Of a stretch of DNA of 58,096 bases, positions 18,221 to 28,688 are shown one piece after another. The notes under the pieces were generated by a model. That model did not search any database and was not told where the DNA came from. It saw only the letters and a list, made by a program, of their open reading frames with translations. The position numbers and the translations under genes are program-made. Each line of letters begins with the position of its first letter. The stretch's first letter is position 1. The stretch lies in NCBI GenBank assembly GCA_019416685.1, contig DXWV01000100.1, positions 63,613 to 121,708 of the forward strand, read 5' to 3'. This DNA comes from Bacteroides sp. Lineage in GTDB: Bacteria; Bacteroidota; Bacteroidia; Bacteroidales; Bacteroidaceae.

Positions 18221-18265
18221 GTACAAAGAAATACAGAGCTTAATCTAAAAAGTATGGCTACAGTA

Positions 18266-18306
18266 TAAAGAGAGAGGAAACATCTTTTTCAATGCTTCCT
18301 CTCTCT
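18266..18306 (-). terminator. Rho-independent terminator after the CE8 gene
   Basis: On the minus strand GAGAGAGGAAGCAT pairs with ATGTTTCCTCTCTC (one G-T pair) around the loop TGAAAAAG, followed by TTTATA. It lies about 25 bp past the CE8 stop and separates the PUL operon from the HTCS gene. Confidence 0.75.
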
Positions 18307-18331
18307 CCCTCAAGAAGACCTATACCATTCA

Positions 18332-21300
18332 TCAGTAAACCAACACCTTGGATACCGAATTATTTGCCTTCAAAATATATTGCCCTGCCGGAACAGAGAG
18401 TGATACATTGCGATGAACTTCCAGACTTTGTACCAAAGTACCGTTTATACCGTATATCTTGATATCTGTTGCTGTTTCAATACCACGTACAGAAATGGTG
18501 CCCTTCCCCCCTATTACACTAATATTGTTTTCCAAAGTAGTATTTTCAACACCAGTACCAATACTTCCTACTATAAATTCATCTGAAACCTCACTCAATG
18601 CACCGTATTCATTAACAGACTGAACAGTAACTACATCATTCAAATTTGCCTCATAGTGGGTTTCAGTAGTAAATCCGGCTACTTTACCATTAATATTTAT
18701 TACATAGCAGATAGCATATTCATCAGCAGTCCAACCGAATGTAGCAGTTCCTTCTATCCCACTAATAACAGGTTTGGCAGTTTGTTCTACCATTGGTAGT
18801 GGATTCCATATGCCGGTAGTAGCATCACTTCCGTCACCACTCAGCACATTTTCTAACGTATACGAAGCAGCTTCTTCATCTGTAAGGAAGTTTTTTGCTT
18901 TACCACGAATCGTCTCACCATTGCTTTCGTACCAATAGTCTTCGATAGATGTTTCGCTCATTTTATATCCGTTCTTGTCCCATATATTGTACACAGCCCA
19001 AAGAGCAGGCACAGCACCCATTGTAGGATACCAATAACCATCATATGGCTTCACACGGCACTCCGTATCGATAAATACAGTTTTTGGCTCATTGTGCCAG
19101 GGACGTCCGAAATATACCTGTGTTTTATCTTCCTTACCATCGGGAGCAGTAATCTTTGTATTTTTGAATACATATCCCCAACGCGTACTTACTTGTGTAA
19201 TATTACCCTGATTGTCCTTAAGATCAGTATAATGCGACGGAGCAACAATGTAACCTCCCGATTCACGTACAATATTCAGCGTACAATTATCAAAGTAGAC
19301 ATCGCCTCCTCCATAAATAAAATCGACTGCACCTTCAATCATAGTATTACGGAAATAGTTACGGTCATAATAGTGAGGTTGATTATTACCCGTATTCGTA
19401 TTTCCTGTTTTCGGACTCAGATATGTATCCTGATAAGAACGGATACGGCAGTTGTTGAAAGCTACACGATCTGCTTCTACATACAGAGACAATGCTTGCG
19501 GACCACGTGTTTCATTCCCTTCATATTTAGTCCACCACTCATTATCAATCGTCAGATTCTCTGCATAGAAGTCATTTGACTTAATTACCAGTGTGGCACC
19601 TTCTGCCACATTATACCAAGGTTGACTCTTATCAGTAGCATTACTTCCTGCAATACGGTCTTGTGCGATCGTTACTTTATTTACATCTTCACCAATGAGA
19701 TGCACAAACGGACGATCTACCACTATAATACGGCTGTCTTCCGAAGCAGATAGTTTGCCACTCTGATCTTCCCAGGTATATTTCCCGGTAGAGAATGTCC
19801 GGTTATTCAAATCATTATAATATCCGGCTTTTATAAAAATAAGCCAGGGTTTGTTATTAGTCACGGGCACAGCATCAATAGCTTCCTGAATCGTTTTATA
19901 TTGACCTATTGCAGTAGAGGTTGGCATAACACTAACTTCCAGACTTTGATCTACTATCGCATTAAAAAGACGGGCTTCCGGTTTAATACGCTCCATCACA
20001 GTGAAACTACTGCTGACAGCTGGTGCTTTATTGCCGGAACGATCAGTCACATACCCTTCCGGAAGTTCCAAAGTATATGTGCTCGCATAAGCCAAATTTA
20101 CATAGCGGAAAGAGACAGAAGAACTTCCATATTCCGGTTCGAGTGTAATCGTTTTACCGTTTCCAGTCAATGTAGCTTCTCCTGTACCAGCCTGGATACG
20201 TTCACTATAAGAAATCGTAATCTTACCACTGGCAGACACACCAGTAGCTTTATCTGCCGGAGCAATAGCTTTGATAGCAGGTGCCTCATGATCTTCCTCA
20301 ACAACCGGAGTGCCAAATACATAAATATTACCCAAACCGGTTTCACTATGGTCGGTATAATTCAAACCACTTTCCGAATCGACTTTATCGAAGTTATATT
20401 CACCATTGTTATCATTAAGAACCTCATCACCTGTACCGGTAAAGCGAATGTATACCATTTCTTTATCAGCAACTTCCTCACCCGGCAATTCAAAATCAAC
20501 ACTTGTAGCCAGTCCGTTGACCAATTTATAAATCAACTCTTCGTTATTATTCGTAACAGGTTTATAAATAGTACCATCTGTAGAATAAAGCACCTTCCAG
20601 TTTACAGTTGCGGCATTCTTTGCAACCAAAGCTGCAGTGAAACGAACGGTTGTAAAGTTCCTGGTCGAAAACTGAATCTGCATTGCCACATCCGTACTGC
20701 GATATCCGTTCATATACAAACCATTGACCGAACTTATGACAGCTCCCTTGCGCATACGTACTACCGGAGTACCACTCGAATTACCGTTCAATGAACTTCC
20801 ATCATTCACTTTCACAACAGAAGCAGTAGCATTACGTTCTAAGTCCCAGGTATAATCGGCAGCAAACGGATAATTCCCTTTGTTTGCCCAAATCTCTGCT
20901 TTATCGGAATTATAAGCGGCAATGAAATCCTGAATCTCATAATTTGCAATAAGTTCCGTATTTTGTTTTACCGTCACACTGCGCTCGGTTGTTGTAACAC
21001 TGGAATTTTCAAAATCATCTTCCCAGTTCAAAAATCGTGCAATTGGAAGTTCGTTTGCTGTAGCAGTTACTATCACGCCTTCTTCATACTTCCCTTCAGT
21101 TGGTTCCGGGTTCAATGTAACAGAACCAATCTGCATTTCCAGATCGTTGATGCAACGGGTAGAAAATGTATAAGTGTTCACTTCCCGGAAAACAGCCTTC
21201 AATGAAGTATTACTTTTTACTACAAATGAATATGGATTTTCCGCCGACACTTCTTTACCACTATTATCCACCCAATTAACAAAATGAAAACCAAACTTTG

Positions 21301-22048
21301 GAAAAGCTGTCACAGTTACTTTCGTATCTTCATCCATCAAACTGCCTGCCGGCATCTGATTAACAGTGCCTGCACTCTCCGGTTCCATACTTGTTGCTAC
21401 ATTATATTGCGGAACTTCTACGGCTGTACCATTTACTGTACCTGTAACCATCACATTACTGAAACCTATCTCTTTATTATTTGCCAGGCTATATACACTG
21501 ATAATCAATGATAGTTCTTCATCAGTTGCCGACATACTACCTAAATCATATGTACATTCAGTGGCATTTACAGAGGTTCCGGAACGATTCGGCTTGATAG
21601 TACCTGCCACCGTTTTTTTAGTCCCATCGGCGTACTTCAAATAAACATCCACCATACCACCTCCTGTGCCAAATACACCCATTTTGAAAGAAATCTGTCC
21701 CGGTTGAAAAGTCAATCCTTTAGCTGGTTTTATAGAGTAAATCAGATCATACCCATCTGTTGCCCCACTCATTTGAGCGCTTGGCTTATAAGTATTCATA
21801 CTCAGATTTTCGTCAAGCCCTTTATACTCCTGTTGTTTGGAGAAGTTCATCTCTCCACCCAAAACAAAAGCAGTTGTACTAAAAGCATGTTCATTACTGA
21901 CAACAGCCTGTGATGGTTCATTGACTCCACCAGACATTCCCCATGTCGCTGTAACTTTTTCATTGTCAAAAGTTTGAGCTATAACCAATTGTGTAGCAAG
22001 CCCCAATATTCCAGCCAGACAGCCTTTTAATAAAAAATTCCTATTCAT
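18332..22048 (-). CDS. secreted multidomain pectinesterase (CE8)
   Basis: A 1238-aa secreted protein. After a signal peptide (ending LVIAQ) come a beta-sandwich region, InlB/bacterial-repeat modules (FGFHFVNWVDNSGKEVSAEN), a jelly-roll-like region and a Big_5 Ig-like domain (DHEAPAIKAIAPADKATGVS at about 595). The CE8 beta-helix at about 720-1105 starts YKTIQEAIDAVP and keeps QDTY (about 872), VDFIYG (about 908) and GRPW (about 981), the two Asp and the Arg of pectin methylesterases. The tail resembles a T9SS sorting domain (IKIYGINGTLVQSL, SVPAGQYILK). It should de-esterify homogalacturonan outside the cell or on the surface. It lies 32 bp downstream of CE12, probably the same transcript. 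Confidence 0.9.
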   Translation of the reverse strand: MNRNFLLKGCLAGILGLATQLVIAQTFDNEKVTATWGMSGGVNEPSQAVVSNEHAFSTTAFVLGGEMNFSKQQEYKGLDENLSMNTYKPSAQMSGATDGYDLIYSIKPAKGLTFQPGQISFKMGVFGTGGGMVDVYLKYADGTKKTVAGTIKPNRSGTSVNATECTYDLGSMSATDEELSLIISVYSLANNKEIGFSNVMVTGTVNGTAVEVPQYNVATSMEPESAGTVNQMPAGSLMDEDTKVTVTAFPKFGFHFVNWVDNSGKEVSAENPYSFVVKSNTSLKAVFREVNTYTFSTRCINDLEMQIGSVTLNPEPTEGKYEEGVIVTATANELPIARFLNWEDDFENSSVTTTERSVTVKQNTELIANYEIQDFIAAYNSDKAEIWANKGNYPFAADYTWDLERNATASVVKVNDGSSLNGNSSGTPVVRMRKGAVISSVNGLYMNGYRSTDVAMQIQFSTRNFTTVRFTAALVAKNAATVNWKVLYSTDGTIYKPVTNNNEELIYKLVNGLATSVDFELPGEEVADKEMVYIRFTGTGDEVLNDNNGEYNFDKVDSESGLNYTDHSETGLGNIYVFGTPVVEEDHEAPAIKAIAPADKATGVSASGKITISYSERIQAGTGEATLTGNGKTITLEPEYGSSSVSFRYVNLAYASTYTLELPEGYVTDRSGNKAPAVSSSFTVMERIKPEARLFNAIVDQSLEVSVMPTSTAIGQYKTIQEAIDAVPVTNNKPWLIFIKAGYYNDLNNRTFSTGKYTWEDQSGKLSASEDSRIIVVDRPFVHLIGEDVNKVTIAQDRIAGSNATDKSQPWYNVAEGATLVIKSNDFYAENLTIDNEWWTKYEGNETRGPQALSLYVEADRVAFNNCRIRSYQDTYLSPKTGNTNTGNNQPHYYDRNYFRNTMIEGAVDFIYGGGDVYFDNCTLNIVRESGGYIVAPSHYTDLKDNQGNITQVSTRWGYVFKNTKITAPDGKEDKTQVYFGRPWHNEPKTVFIDTECRVKPYDGYWYPTMGAVPALWAVYNIWDKNGYKMSETSIEDYWYESNGETIRGKAKNFLTDEEAASYTLENVLSGDGSDATTGIWNPLPMVEQTAKPVISGIEGTATFGWTADEYAICYVININGKVAGFTTETHYEANLNDVVTVQSVNEYGALSEVSDEFIVGSIGTGVENTTLENNISVIGGKGTISVRGIETATDIKIYGINGTLVQSLEVHRNVSLSVPAGQYILKANNSVSKVLVY

Positions 22049-22080
22049 GATATATTATTTTATTATTCATAAAACTCATT

Positions 22081-24033
22081 TCATTTTTTGACGATACGTA
22101 TTGTTTGCATCTGAGTTCCCGTAACTAACTTACAAAGATAAACTCCATCAGAAAATCCTCTCAGATCAATTTCGTGTGTGTGAATTCCGGTTTCCTGATT
22201 CTTACTATAGTTCAGCATAGCACGTCCTCCTATACTGTATAAAGTAATATCCACCAAGCCTGACTCGGAAAGTTCGTAATGCAAAGTTGTTCGGTCAGCA
22301 GTTATCGCCGGAGTACAATAAGCTTTCTTCATACTGTCTACAGTTCTTATAGAGGTAATCTCTCCTTCTGTTACAACTCCTTTCACTGTGACGCCATAAA
22401 GACAAATTGATTTCCGATTGGATTTACTGCTATACCAGGGATATACACGTAAATAAAGTGTTTCTTCTCCTTGAAGTTCTATAATCTCTTTCAGAGAAAT
22501 GGGATACATAGTATTGGATACATTAGAGGGACGGTTACTTATCAGTGTATACTCGCCAAATCCCGGATCCTTAGAACACATTACCCGGAAACACATACCA
22601 TTGCCACCGGAACCACCGGCATACAGTCCGATAGAGTCGATATTGAAAGTCGTACCTGCATTGGCAGTTACAGAAAATTCAATATAACGGCTATAGTTCA
22701 CATCGATTTCATTCTCCGGCCAGTCATCACCTTCAATAATGTTTCGCTGTGTTTTTGTCTCCGGATCTACCAATCCATCTATCCAGGTAGTCGGATTACC
22801 CGGTTTGGCATAACGATCAGCATACATCTGGCTAAAAACCTCTTCTGCTGCCAATATCGGACCGGTAACAACCGCCTTGGTATCCTGATTTAACTGCCAA
22901 TAGGCCTGAGCTTCTACTCCTCCCTCAAAAGAGACTCCCTCACCAGTCAGAGTTGCAGTTTTAATACTTGTACCGTTACTCACAGTTAGCGTCCCGCTTT
23001 TTACACCTTTCTCTGTTGGCAAGAATTTTACATAAACAGAAGTCATGGGCAAGTTTCCATTTTCATACCCAATCTCCGCTACAGAAGCAAAACCTCCGAT
23101 AGCATTCAGAGAAACCACAAAGCCCTCTGAAGCAGAGATAGTTACTTTACCACTACCCGGCGTTAAATCAATACCACTGATTGAAAAAGCATACACAGAA
23201 CCAGCATTCAGATAACTCTTTCCAAAATTATGAGTCGTCGGATTAATCAATACATCCGGATCAGCATTAAAATACTCTGTCAATAATCCCTTTGCCACCA
23301 GGCCTTGTACAGCCAGACGAGCGTAAAGAGTAGCTCCATATTCTCCTATATGAGTACCGTCTCCTACATTATATATAAGTTCTACTGCCTTCTCCTCTCC
23401 GTATTCATCGCAGATTTCACGTGTCAGGGCAGTATGATCCACCAATGGACAATTCAGTTCCCGGGCAACCTCTTTCATGGCAGCTACATAATCCAGATTT
23501 TTGCCGGAAGACATTATTACATCTGCTCCTAAGTTATGGGCTCCTTTATCCGTTATTTTATTTCCACTGAAATAACCACGCACAATAGGAGTAAACAAAA
23601 TTGGATTAGCTCCCAATTCTCTAACTTCATTTACATACTTTCTCAAATACTCCTGATAGGTAGTCCATGGATAAGTTCCGATCTCTCCATCGGCTCCTGC
23701 ATGCTTCTCATCGTTGTGTCCAAACTGGATGACAACATAATCTCCCTCTTTGATTTGTGGTTTTACCGTTGTCCAGAAGCGGCTCTCTTCATAAAATGTT
23801 TTAGAACTTGTCCCACTCTTGGCACGGTTATTCAGTGTAGCACCGTTAACCATAAACTGTGGGAGCATCTGAGGCCATCCACGCTGGCCGTTAGTATTAA
23901 CAGAAGGGTCAGTTGATTTCTCTTCCATCGTAGAATCGCCGATGGTATGAACTGTCGGGGCTTGCGCAAAAGCAGAAGCAAGCCCAAGACTGCAAACAGC
24001 AGCCAAAAGAAAAGACTTGAATTCGTTTTTCAT
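22081..24033 (-). CDS. SGNH/GDSL esterase, rhamnogalacturonan acetylesterase-like (CE12)
   Basis: The chosen start is the ATG at 24033 (650 aa), which places a signal peptide (FLLAAVCSLGLASAFAQA) at the N-terminus and a -7 box 28 bp upstream. The SGNH domain (about 25-270) shows HTIGDSTMEEKS with the nucleophile Ser, GHNDEK, and DGTHIGEYGA with the catalytic Asp/His. It matches RhgT/CE12 acetylesterases that remove acetyl groups from pectic rhamnogalacturonan. An Ig-like domain, a beta-sandwich module and a T9SS-like tail (VDITLYSIGGRAMLNYS, FSDGVYLCKLV) follow. It pairs with CE8 downstream. The substrate is inferred from family and neighbour. Confidence 0.87.
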   Translation of the reverse strand: MKNEFKSFLLAAVCSLGLASAFAQAPTVHTIGDSTMEEKSTDPSVNTNGQRGWPQMLPQFMVNGATLNNRAKSGTSSKTFYEESRFWTTVKPQIKEGDYVVIQFGHNDEKHAGADGEIGTYPWTTYQEYLRKYVNEVRELGANPILFTPIVRGYFSGNKITDKGAHNLGADVIMSSGKNLDYVAAMKEVARELNCPLVDHTALTREICDEYGEEKAVELIYNVGDGTHIGEYGATLYARLAVQGLVAKGLLTEYFNADPDVLINPTTHNFGKSYLNAGSVYAFSISGIDLTPGSGKVTISASEGFVVSLNAIGGFASVAEIGYENGNLPMTSVYVKFLPTEKGVKSGTLTVSNGTSIKTATLTGEGVSFEGGVEAQAYWQLNQDTKAVVTGPILAAEEVFSQMYADRYAKPGNPTTWIDGLVDPETKTQRNIIEGDDWPENEIDVNYSRYIEFSVTANAGTTFNIDSIGLYAGGSGGNGMCFRVMCSKDPGFGEYTLISNRPSNVSNTMYPISLKEIIELQGEETLYLRVYPWYSSKSNRKSICLYGVTVKGVVTEGEITSIRTVDSMKKAYCTPAITADRTTLHYELSESGLVDITLYSIGGRAMLNYSKNQETGIHTHEIDLRGFSDGVYLCKLVTGTQMQTIRIVKK

Positions 24034-24060
24034 GATTGATATGAATTGTTTTTCGAAAGA

Positions 24061-24068
24061 CAAAGCTA
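24061..24068 (-). promoter_or_regulatory. -7 box of the CE12-CE8 unit
   Basis: The minus strand reads TAGCTTTG (TAnnTTTG) 28 bp before the CE12 start. It implies that CE12-CE8 can be transcribed separately from the upstream PUL genes. Confidence 0.55.
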
Positions 24069-24084
24069 ATGCAAGCCTTCTCTT

Positions 24085-24136
24085 TTTTATTGCACATTCT
24101 ATTCAATCTCCCAATTGAACAAATTGTGCAATAAAA
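24085..24136. promoter_or_regulatory. inverted repeat upstream of the CE12 promoter
   Basis: TTTTATTGCACA (24085-24096) and TGTGCAATAAAA (24125-24136) form a perfect 12-bp inverted repeat with a 28-bp interior. It starts 16 bp upstream of the -7 box. It could be an operator for the HTCS, or the terminator of the GxGYxYP gene that ends at 24253. Confidence 0.5.
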
Positions 24137-24252
24137 TCGAATAACAATCGATATCCAACCAATCAATTTTTCCACATAATGGCCAAAAAATTCCACACAA
24201 AGACTTTATATAGAAGATTTTGCATTGTTTTAATACAAGCCTAAACTGATTT

Positions 24253-26136
24253 TTACTCTATCACCGAATCATGTTCTTTCAGATAAATACGCAGCAGTTC
24301 GAAAAACGCAGGAGCATCCAACAACACAATGTTTTCATCCTGTGATTTCACCTCATCCATCACTTCACAATACCAGGTAGGTTGCTTCAGAATATTACGA
24401 AACCAATGAAAAGGTAATGCCGAACGTTCCTTCACACGTTTCACGATTCTTGCGGCAGCAACTTTAGGATCATCGTCATTTATATCCAAATCGGCACGAA
24501 TTACAGGCATATTACCATGCAATGAGGCAGTTACGACCTTCTGAGGTACAATGCCATTCGGACTAAAAGAAGCATAACAGTCCAAACCCTCTTTATTCAA
24601 TCCCGGAGCCTGTCCGTCGATAACAAAACCGGTTACGGATAACCCCCACTTCTCATAATACTTCTTACAATGCCTGCCCCATACCTCCAGACCAGACGGA
24701 AGTCCTGACAATCCACGAGGTTCTTGCAACATACCCGGCATTATATATCCCGCACCGTTATCGGCCGAAGCAAAATAATCATTTGGGGTAGCCGTTGTGC
24801 GGAAGTTATGCATAATATGCGGTACACGTTCGGCCAATACAGGACTGATACACCACATCAATGGTAATTTCCCCCGGTTAGGATCATCCCAAATAGAAGG
24901 TGTACGTTGTGATATCCATGCGGAAGCATCATAATCGCCGACATAAAAGATAATAAAATTCCTGCCGTCCACGTTTACTTTACCATCTGCTGTCAGTAAT
25001 CCTCTTTTTTGTAGTTCTTTACGAGAAATCCAATCTTGAGCATATTTCTTTTTTGTAGGAAAGTGTTGCCAAAAAGAAGCATTCGCCAAAGCTCCATACC
25101 CAATGGCATCTGCATCCTTAAAGGCATTGTAAGCACTGATAACACGGCTGAATTCCCATTCAGTGGGAACATCGTCATGAATACCCGAAGCATGCATTGT
25201 ATATTTATAAGCCCAGGAAGGGAAACCTCCGATATAACACATCCTTTCATTTTTATTCTGTTGGTAAGCTAACAACAGCATTTCTTTTAATGTATTCAAA
25301 TCTGCACCTATCGGTTGAGCCGGTTCGTCAGTAGCAGGTTCATCTCCCCAGGGAGATAAATCGAAGAAAAAAGCCTTCTTACTGACAAAAAAATCATGAT
25401 TACTCAAAGTATGATGATTTCTTACGGTGGCAAAAGGTTTTTGTTTCCAATATTGATCAATATAATAAGCCGCAAATTCCGTATTGCATTTACCGGTTTT
25501 CATATATTTTTCTATAAACCATACATAAGGATCATTTTTCAAGGATCCGGTAGACATACGTTCTGTATCTGGAATTTTAGTTCCTTTTTTACCGGTAAAC
25601 ATAGAGGTTCCATCCGGATTCAGTAACCAGATTTTCACTGGAAGTTTAGGACCGTTTAATATTAAACGGCTATATAAACTTCCCGGAGTGACATCATAAC
25701 GAATAGCTACCAAATTTTCGATACCTGCTACAGATGAAGCAACATTACTGGTAGACGGTACATGTCCATCATATACCACCACTCCATTAATATAAGATGC
25801 ATATGCAGTGAACACCTCTTCCATCGTTTGGAACTTTTGTGTGTCACGCCCATATAACCACTCTCCTTTCCGAGCATATTTATTCCACCAATAAGCATCA
25901 ATATCATTTGTACCTTCCATCACAAAATAAACATATAAACGAGGAGTTTCTCTATTTACTATTCCTTGCAGAGTAGATACAGCATGAACATCATCCCAAG
26001 CCACGTTAAGTCCTTCCAAAGTTTTCAAATCAGTTTGAAGTGTATAACGCAAATCATAAACACCAATTTTATCTTTGGCAAAACCTGTGTTTACAACTAA
26101 TAAAAATGCAACTAATATTTTAAAATATTTATTCAT
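24253..26136 (-). CDS. GxGYxYP family putative glycoside hydrolase (paralog 1)
   Basis: A 627-aa secreted protein with a signal peptide (ILVAFLLVVNTGFA) and the two-part GxGYxYP fold. The N-terminal part begins KIGVYDLRYTLQTDL and carries WDDVHAVSTLQGIVNR. The C-terminal part carries FYVGDYDASAW and the signature GAGYIMP at 461-467, a variant of G-x-G-Y-x-Y-P. The family occurs in PULs and is suspected to act on sugars, but I know of no established substrate. The N-terminal 627 residues of the protein encoded at 43983-46496 are a close paralog. It lies 14 bp after the GH51 gene, so it is probably co-transcribed. Confidence 0.85.
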   Translation of the reverse strand: MNKYFKILVAFLLVVNTGFAKDKIGVYDLRYTLQTDLKTLEGLNVAWDDVHAVSTLQGIVNRETPRLYVYFVMEGTNDIDAYWWNKYARKGEWLYGRDTQKFQTMEEVFTAYASYINGVVVYDGHVPSTSNVASSVAGIENLVAIRYDVTPGSLYSRLILNGPKLPVKIWLLNPDGTSMFTGKKGTKIPDTERMSTGSLKNDPYVWFIEKYMKTGKCNTEFAAYYIDQYWKQKPFATVRNHHTLSNHDFFVSKKAFFFDLSPWGDEPATDEPAQPIGADLNTLKEMLLLAYQQNKNERMCYIGGFPSWAYKYTMHASGIHDDVPTEWEFSRVISAYNAFKDADAIGYGALANASFWQHFPTKKKYAQDWISRKELQKRGLLTADGKVNVDGRNFIIFYVGDYDASAWISQRTPSIWDDPNRGKLPLMWCISPVLAERVPHIMHNFRTTATPNDYFASADNGAGYIMPGMLQEPRGLSGLPSGLEVWGRHCKKYYEKWGLSVTGFVIDGQAPGLNKEGLDCYASFSPNGIVPQKVVTASLHGNMPVIRADLDINDDDPKVAAARIVKRVKERSALPFHWFRNILKQPTWYCEVMDEVKSQDENIVLLDAPAFFELLRIYLKEHDSVIE

Positions 26137-26150
26137 TACTATTTGATTTA

Positions 26151-28685
26151 TTATTTATTTTCACACGGTATTCTCAATATAGTTAGCGAATTGGCCTGAC
26201 AATTCACATTAAATGTACTACCAACTCCTAACAGTTCGGAAACTTTAGGAACAACCTTCAACGGATCACTAAAACTATTCTCTTCAAATCTGTCGTCTGC
26301 TCCTAATACGATTTTAGTTCCTTTCGAAGCTATATCCCTCGCATTATCCAGTTGCAATCTAACTTTCCAGTTCTCGGTCTCTGCATTTACCAATTTAACA
26401 ATAACTTCATTCCGCTCTCTGTCATAACCCGATACAACATAATGTTTCTTCTTAGGAGCATAAGTATATTCATATTGTAGTTCATCATTAAGAAAACATT
26501 TCCAATGAGCACCTTCGATTTCGATTCTTACCGTATACCACTGATGCGCCTTGATAGACGTAGTATTACGATAATCAAATAAAGAGATAGAGCCTTCATC
26601 ATTCACCTCACGAAAAATAACCGACTCATTGGTATGACTTCCCATATCCGCCATAAAATAATTATTAGGATCAGTTCCACCAAACACAATTCTGAATCCT
26701 TCCGTTCCGGATATTTTTTTAGCTTTTAATTCAATTGTACAATCTTCAAACTCCCTGTTTTTAAGAATTGCAAAAGCATCTATTCCCTTCTGACTCTGAA
26801 GCAAAAGATCTCCCTGTGTTTTCCAATCTCCACGAATAATATTCCATTTATTCACAAAATCGTCCCATCCGGAAGTATACATATCTTCACCGTTTACAAT
26901 AATTTTCAGGTCTTTAAATTGAACTTCTGTATTATTTGTTCCCAAACCAATGAATCCTTTCGTCCGGAATGACGATTCAGGAAAAGCAAGTTTCAAATCC
27001 GTATGCAGATTCACATCCGGACGATTCTCGGAAAACATTTTCAATACATAATAATTAGTACGGCCATAAACAGAATCATTTTTCAACACCAGCAAATGAT
27101 CTCTTCCGTGGGCTGCATTCTCAATCAGTGGGGCATAAGACACCATTTGAACTTTATCCGCATTCCTTTCCACTCCTGTCAGATAAGCTGCTTCTGCCAA
27201 AGATGAATAGAGAGAAGGCCTACCGATAGCTGCATATTCTCCTACATAGATTTTATACGGAGTATCATCGGGTAATTTATCATAAACATCTGCATTATTA
27301 TAGAACCAACCGGCCGTTTCATAATAATGTGGATCTAATATCTCTATTTTCTCTGCATCCTGAATATAAGGGCTGAACATGAGTGCGCATATGACCTCTA
27401 TCTGAGGATATTTTTCTTTGATTGCTTTATAAAAGCGATTATAGTTTTCCACATAACGAAGGCCTATATTTTCGTTTCCTACCTCTACATACTTTAATGG
27501 AAAAGGTTTCGCATGTCCATTCTCTGCTCTCTTTTTTCCGTAAACAGTGGTAGTGTCACCTAACGCATACTCAATAGCATCCAAAGCTTCCTGAATCAAA
27601 TCATTTATCTGCTTCTCTCCCTCCCAGTAATCTCCATTCCGAAACAGACAAGACATACCGGCATTGCAAACAAACATACCTTTGGCATTAATATCTTCAC
27701 AGAACTGCAAAAACTCATGATACCCGAACCCATACGTACTGCGATAGCCCCACAAGTTATATTCTCCCGGGCGCTTGATGATATCTCCTATCGTTTCTTT
27801 CCATTTGACGCGGTTATCCATTGTTAAACCTTCGACTATACATCCACCCGGCCAACGAACAAAATCGGGATGCAATGCTTCAAGCATTTGGGCAACATCT
27901 TCTCTCAACCCATTCTTATGCCCACGAAAAGTATTCTCAGGAAACATAGATACAAAATCAATGTATACTTTCCCTCTATGAGGCAACAATAAGGCAAAAC
28001 GAAGATCGTTTGCTGTTGTATCGACAACAAAAGTTCCTTCATAACGATTCCAGGAACCAACTTTTCCCACCTGAAAATCCTTAGAAGCTACAATTTGTTC
28101 CTCACTATCCAGAAGGACAGCTTTCACAACAGCATTTTCCAATTCTTTCGTAAACAAATGAAACTGAAAATTATACTTTTGTCCTTTAGTAACAGCTATC
28201 CCCCAATAACCGGTATTAATAACCAGTACATCAGATTCCGATTCATCCAAATTTATAAATAAGGAGTGGGGAGTAGCACTATTCAAAGGTCTATCCTCCG
28301 TTATTTTATAAGAAGGGGTAGTTGTACCGGAAACGCACTTCACTTCCCATCCTTCCATAAAAAGTGAATCACCCCATACAATACTAAAATGATTGATGGA
28401 ATCATTGGAATAACAATGCAAGGGTTTTGCAACGGCTCTCCCCTCTTTCAATATCGTACCAGAAGGTAAAGTTCCATCTTCAAAGCCACGATTCCTTATC
28501 ATTTCCGCATATAAACCTCCATCGCCAGAATGAGTGATTTCTTCAAAGAAGATGCCATATAATGAAGAAGGGATCGCTGCCTCTTCACGTGACAAATCAA
28601 TTGTTACTACATCGACAGGCTGATTGCAGGACAGCAAAGTGATCAAACCTCCAAGCTGTACTATTTTATTTATCCATGTTTTCAT
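26151..28685 (-). CDS. alpha-L-arabinofuranosidase, GH51
   Basis: An 844-aa lipoprotein (lipobox Cys20 in TLLSCNQ). The GH51 start reads SLYGIFFEEITHSGDGGLYAE. A carbohydrate-binding-like insert at about 85-245 precedes the barrel, which holds the acid/base Glu405 in VEVGNENIG and the nucleophile Glu483 in IYVGEYAA. A laminin-G/DUF1080-like sandwich lies within the C-terminal part (about 615-750). It releases terminal arabinofuranose from arabinan or decorated pectin in the periplasm or on the outer membrane. It is separated from DUF4965 by 3 bp, a tight operon. Confidence 0.93.
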   Translation of the reverse strand: MKTWINKIVQLGGLITLLSCNQPVDVVTIDLSREEAAIPSSLYGIFFEEITHSGDGGLYAEMIRNRGFEDGTLPSGTILKEGRAVAKPLHCYSNDSINHFSIVWGDSLFMEGWEVKCVSGTTTPSYKITEDRPLNSATPHSLFINLDESESDVLVINTGYWGIAVTKGQKYNFQFHLFTKELENAVVKAVLLDSEEQIVASKDFQVGKVGSWNRYEGTFVVDTTANDLRFALLLPHRGKVYIDFVSMFPENTFRGHKNGLREDVAQMLEALHPDFVRWPGGCIVEGLTMDNRVKWKETIGDIIKRPGEYNLWGYRSTYGFGYHEFLQFCEDINAKGMFVCNAGMSCLFRNGDYWEGEKQINDLIQEALDAIEYALGDTTTVYGKKRAENGHAKPFPLKYVEVGNENIGLRYVENYNRFYKAIKEKYPQIEVICALMFSPYIQDAEKIEILDPHYYETAGWFYNNADVYDKLPDDTPYKIYVGEYAAIGRPSLYSSLAEAAYLTGVERNADKVQMVSYAPLIENAAHGRDHLLVLKNDSVYGRTNYYVLKMFSENRPDVNLHTDLKLAFPESSFRTKGFIGLGTNNTEVQFKDLKIIVNGEDMYTSGWDDFVNKWNIIRGDWKTQGDLLLQSQKGIDAFAILKNREFEDCTIELKAKKISGTEGFRIVFGGTDPNNYFMADMGSHTNESVIFREVNDEGSISLFDYRNTTSIKAHQWYTVRIEIEGAHWKCFLNDELQYEYTYAPKKKHYVVSGYDRERNEVIVKLVNAETENWKVRLQLDNARDIASKGTKIVLGADDRFEENSFSDPLKVVPKVSELLGVGSTFNVNCQANSLTILRIPCENK

Positions 28686-28688
28686 ACT

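Noticed and set aside
19901..20794. A 297-codon plus-strand open frame opposite CE8
   Set aside because: The protein is low in recognisable motifs, rich in Ile, Thr, Cys and Arg as expected of an antisense frame, and lies wholly inside a well-supported gene.
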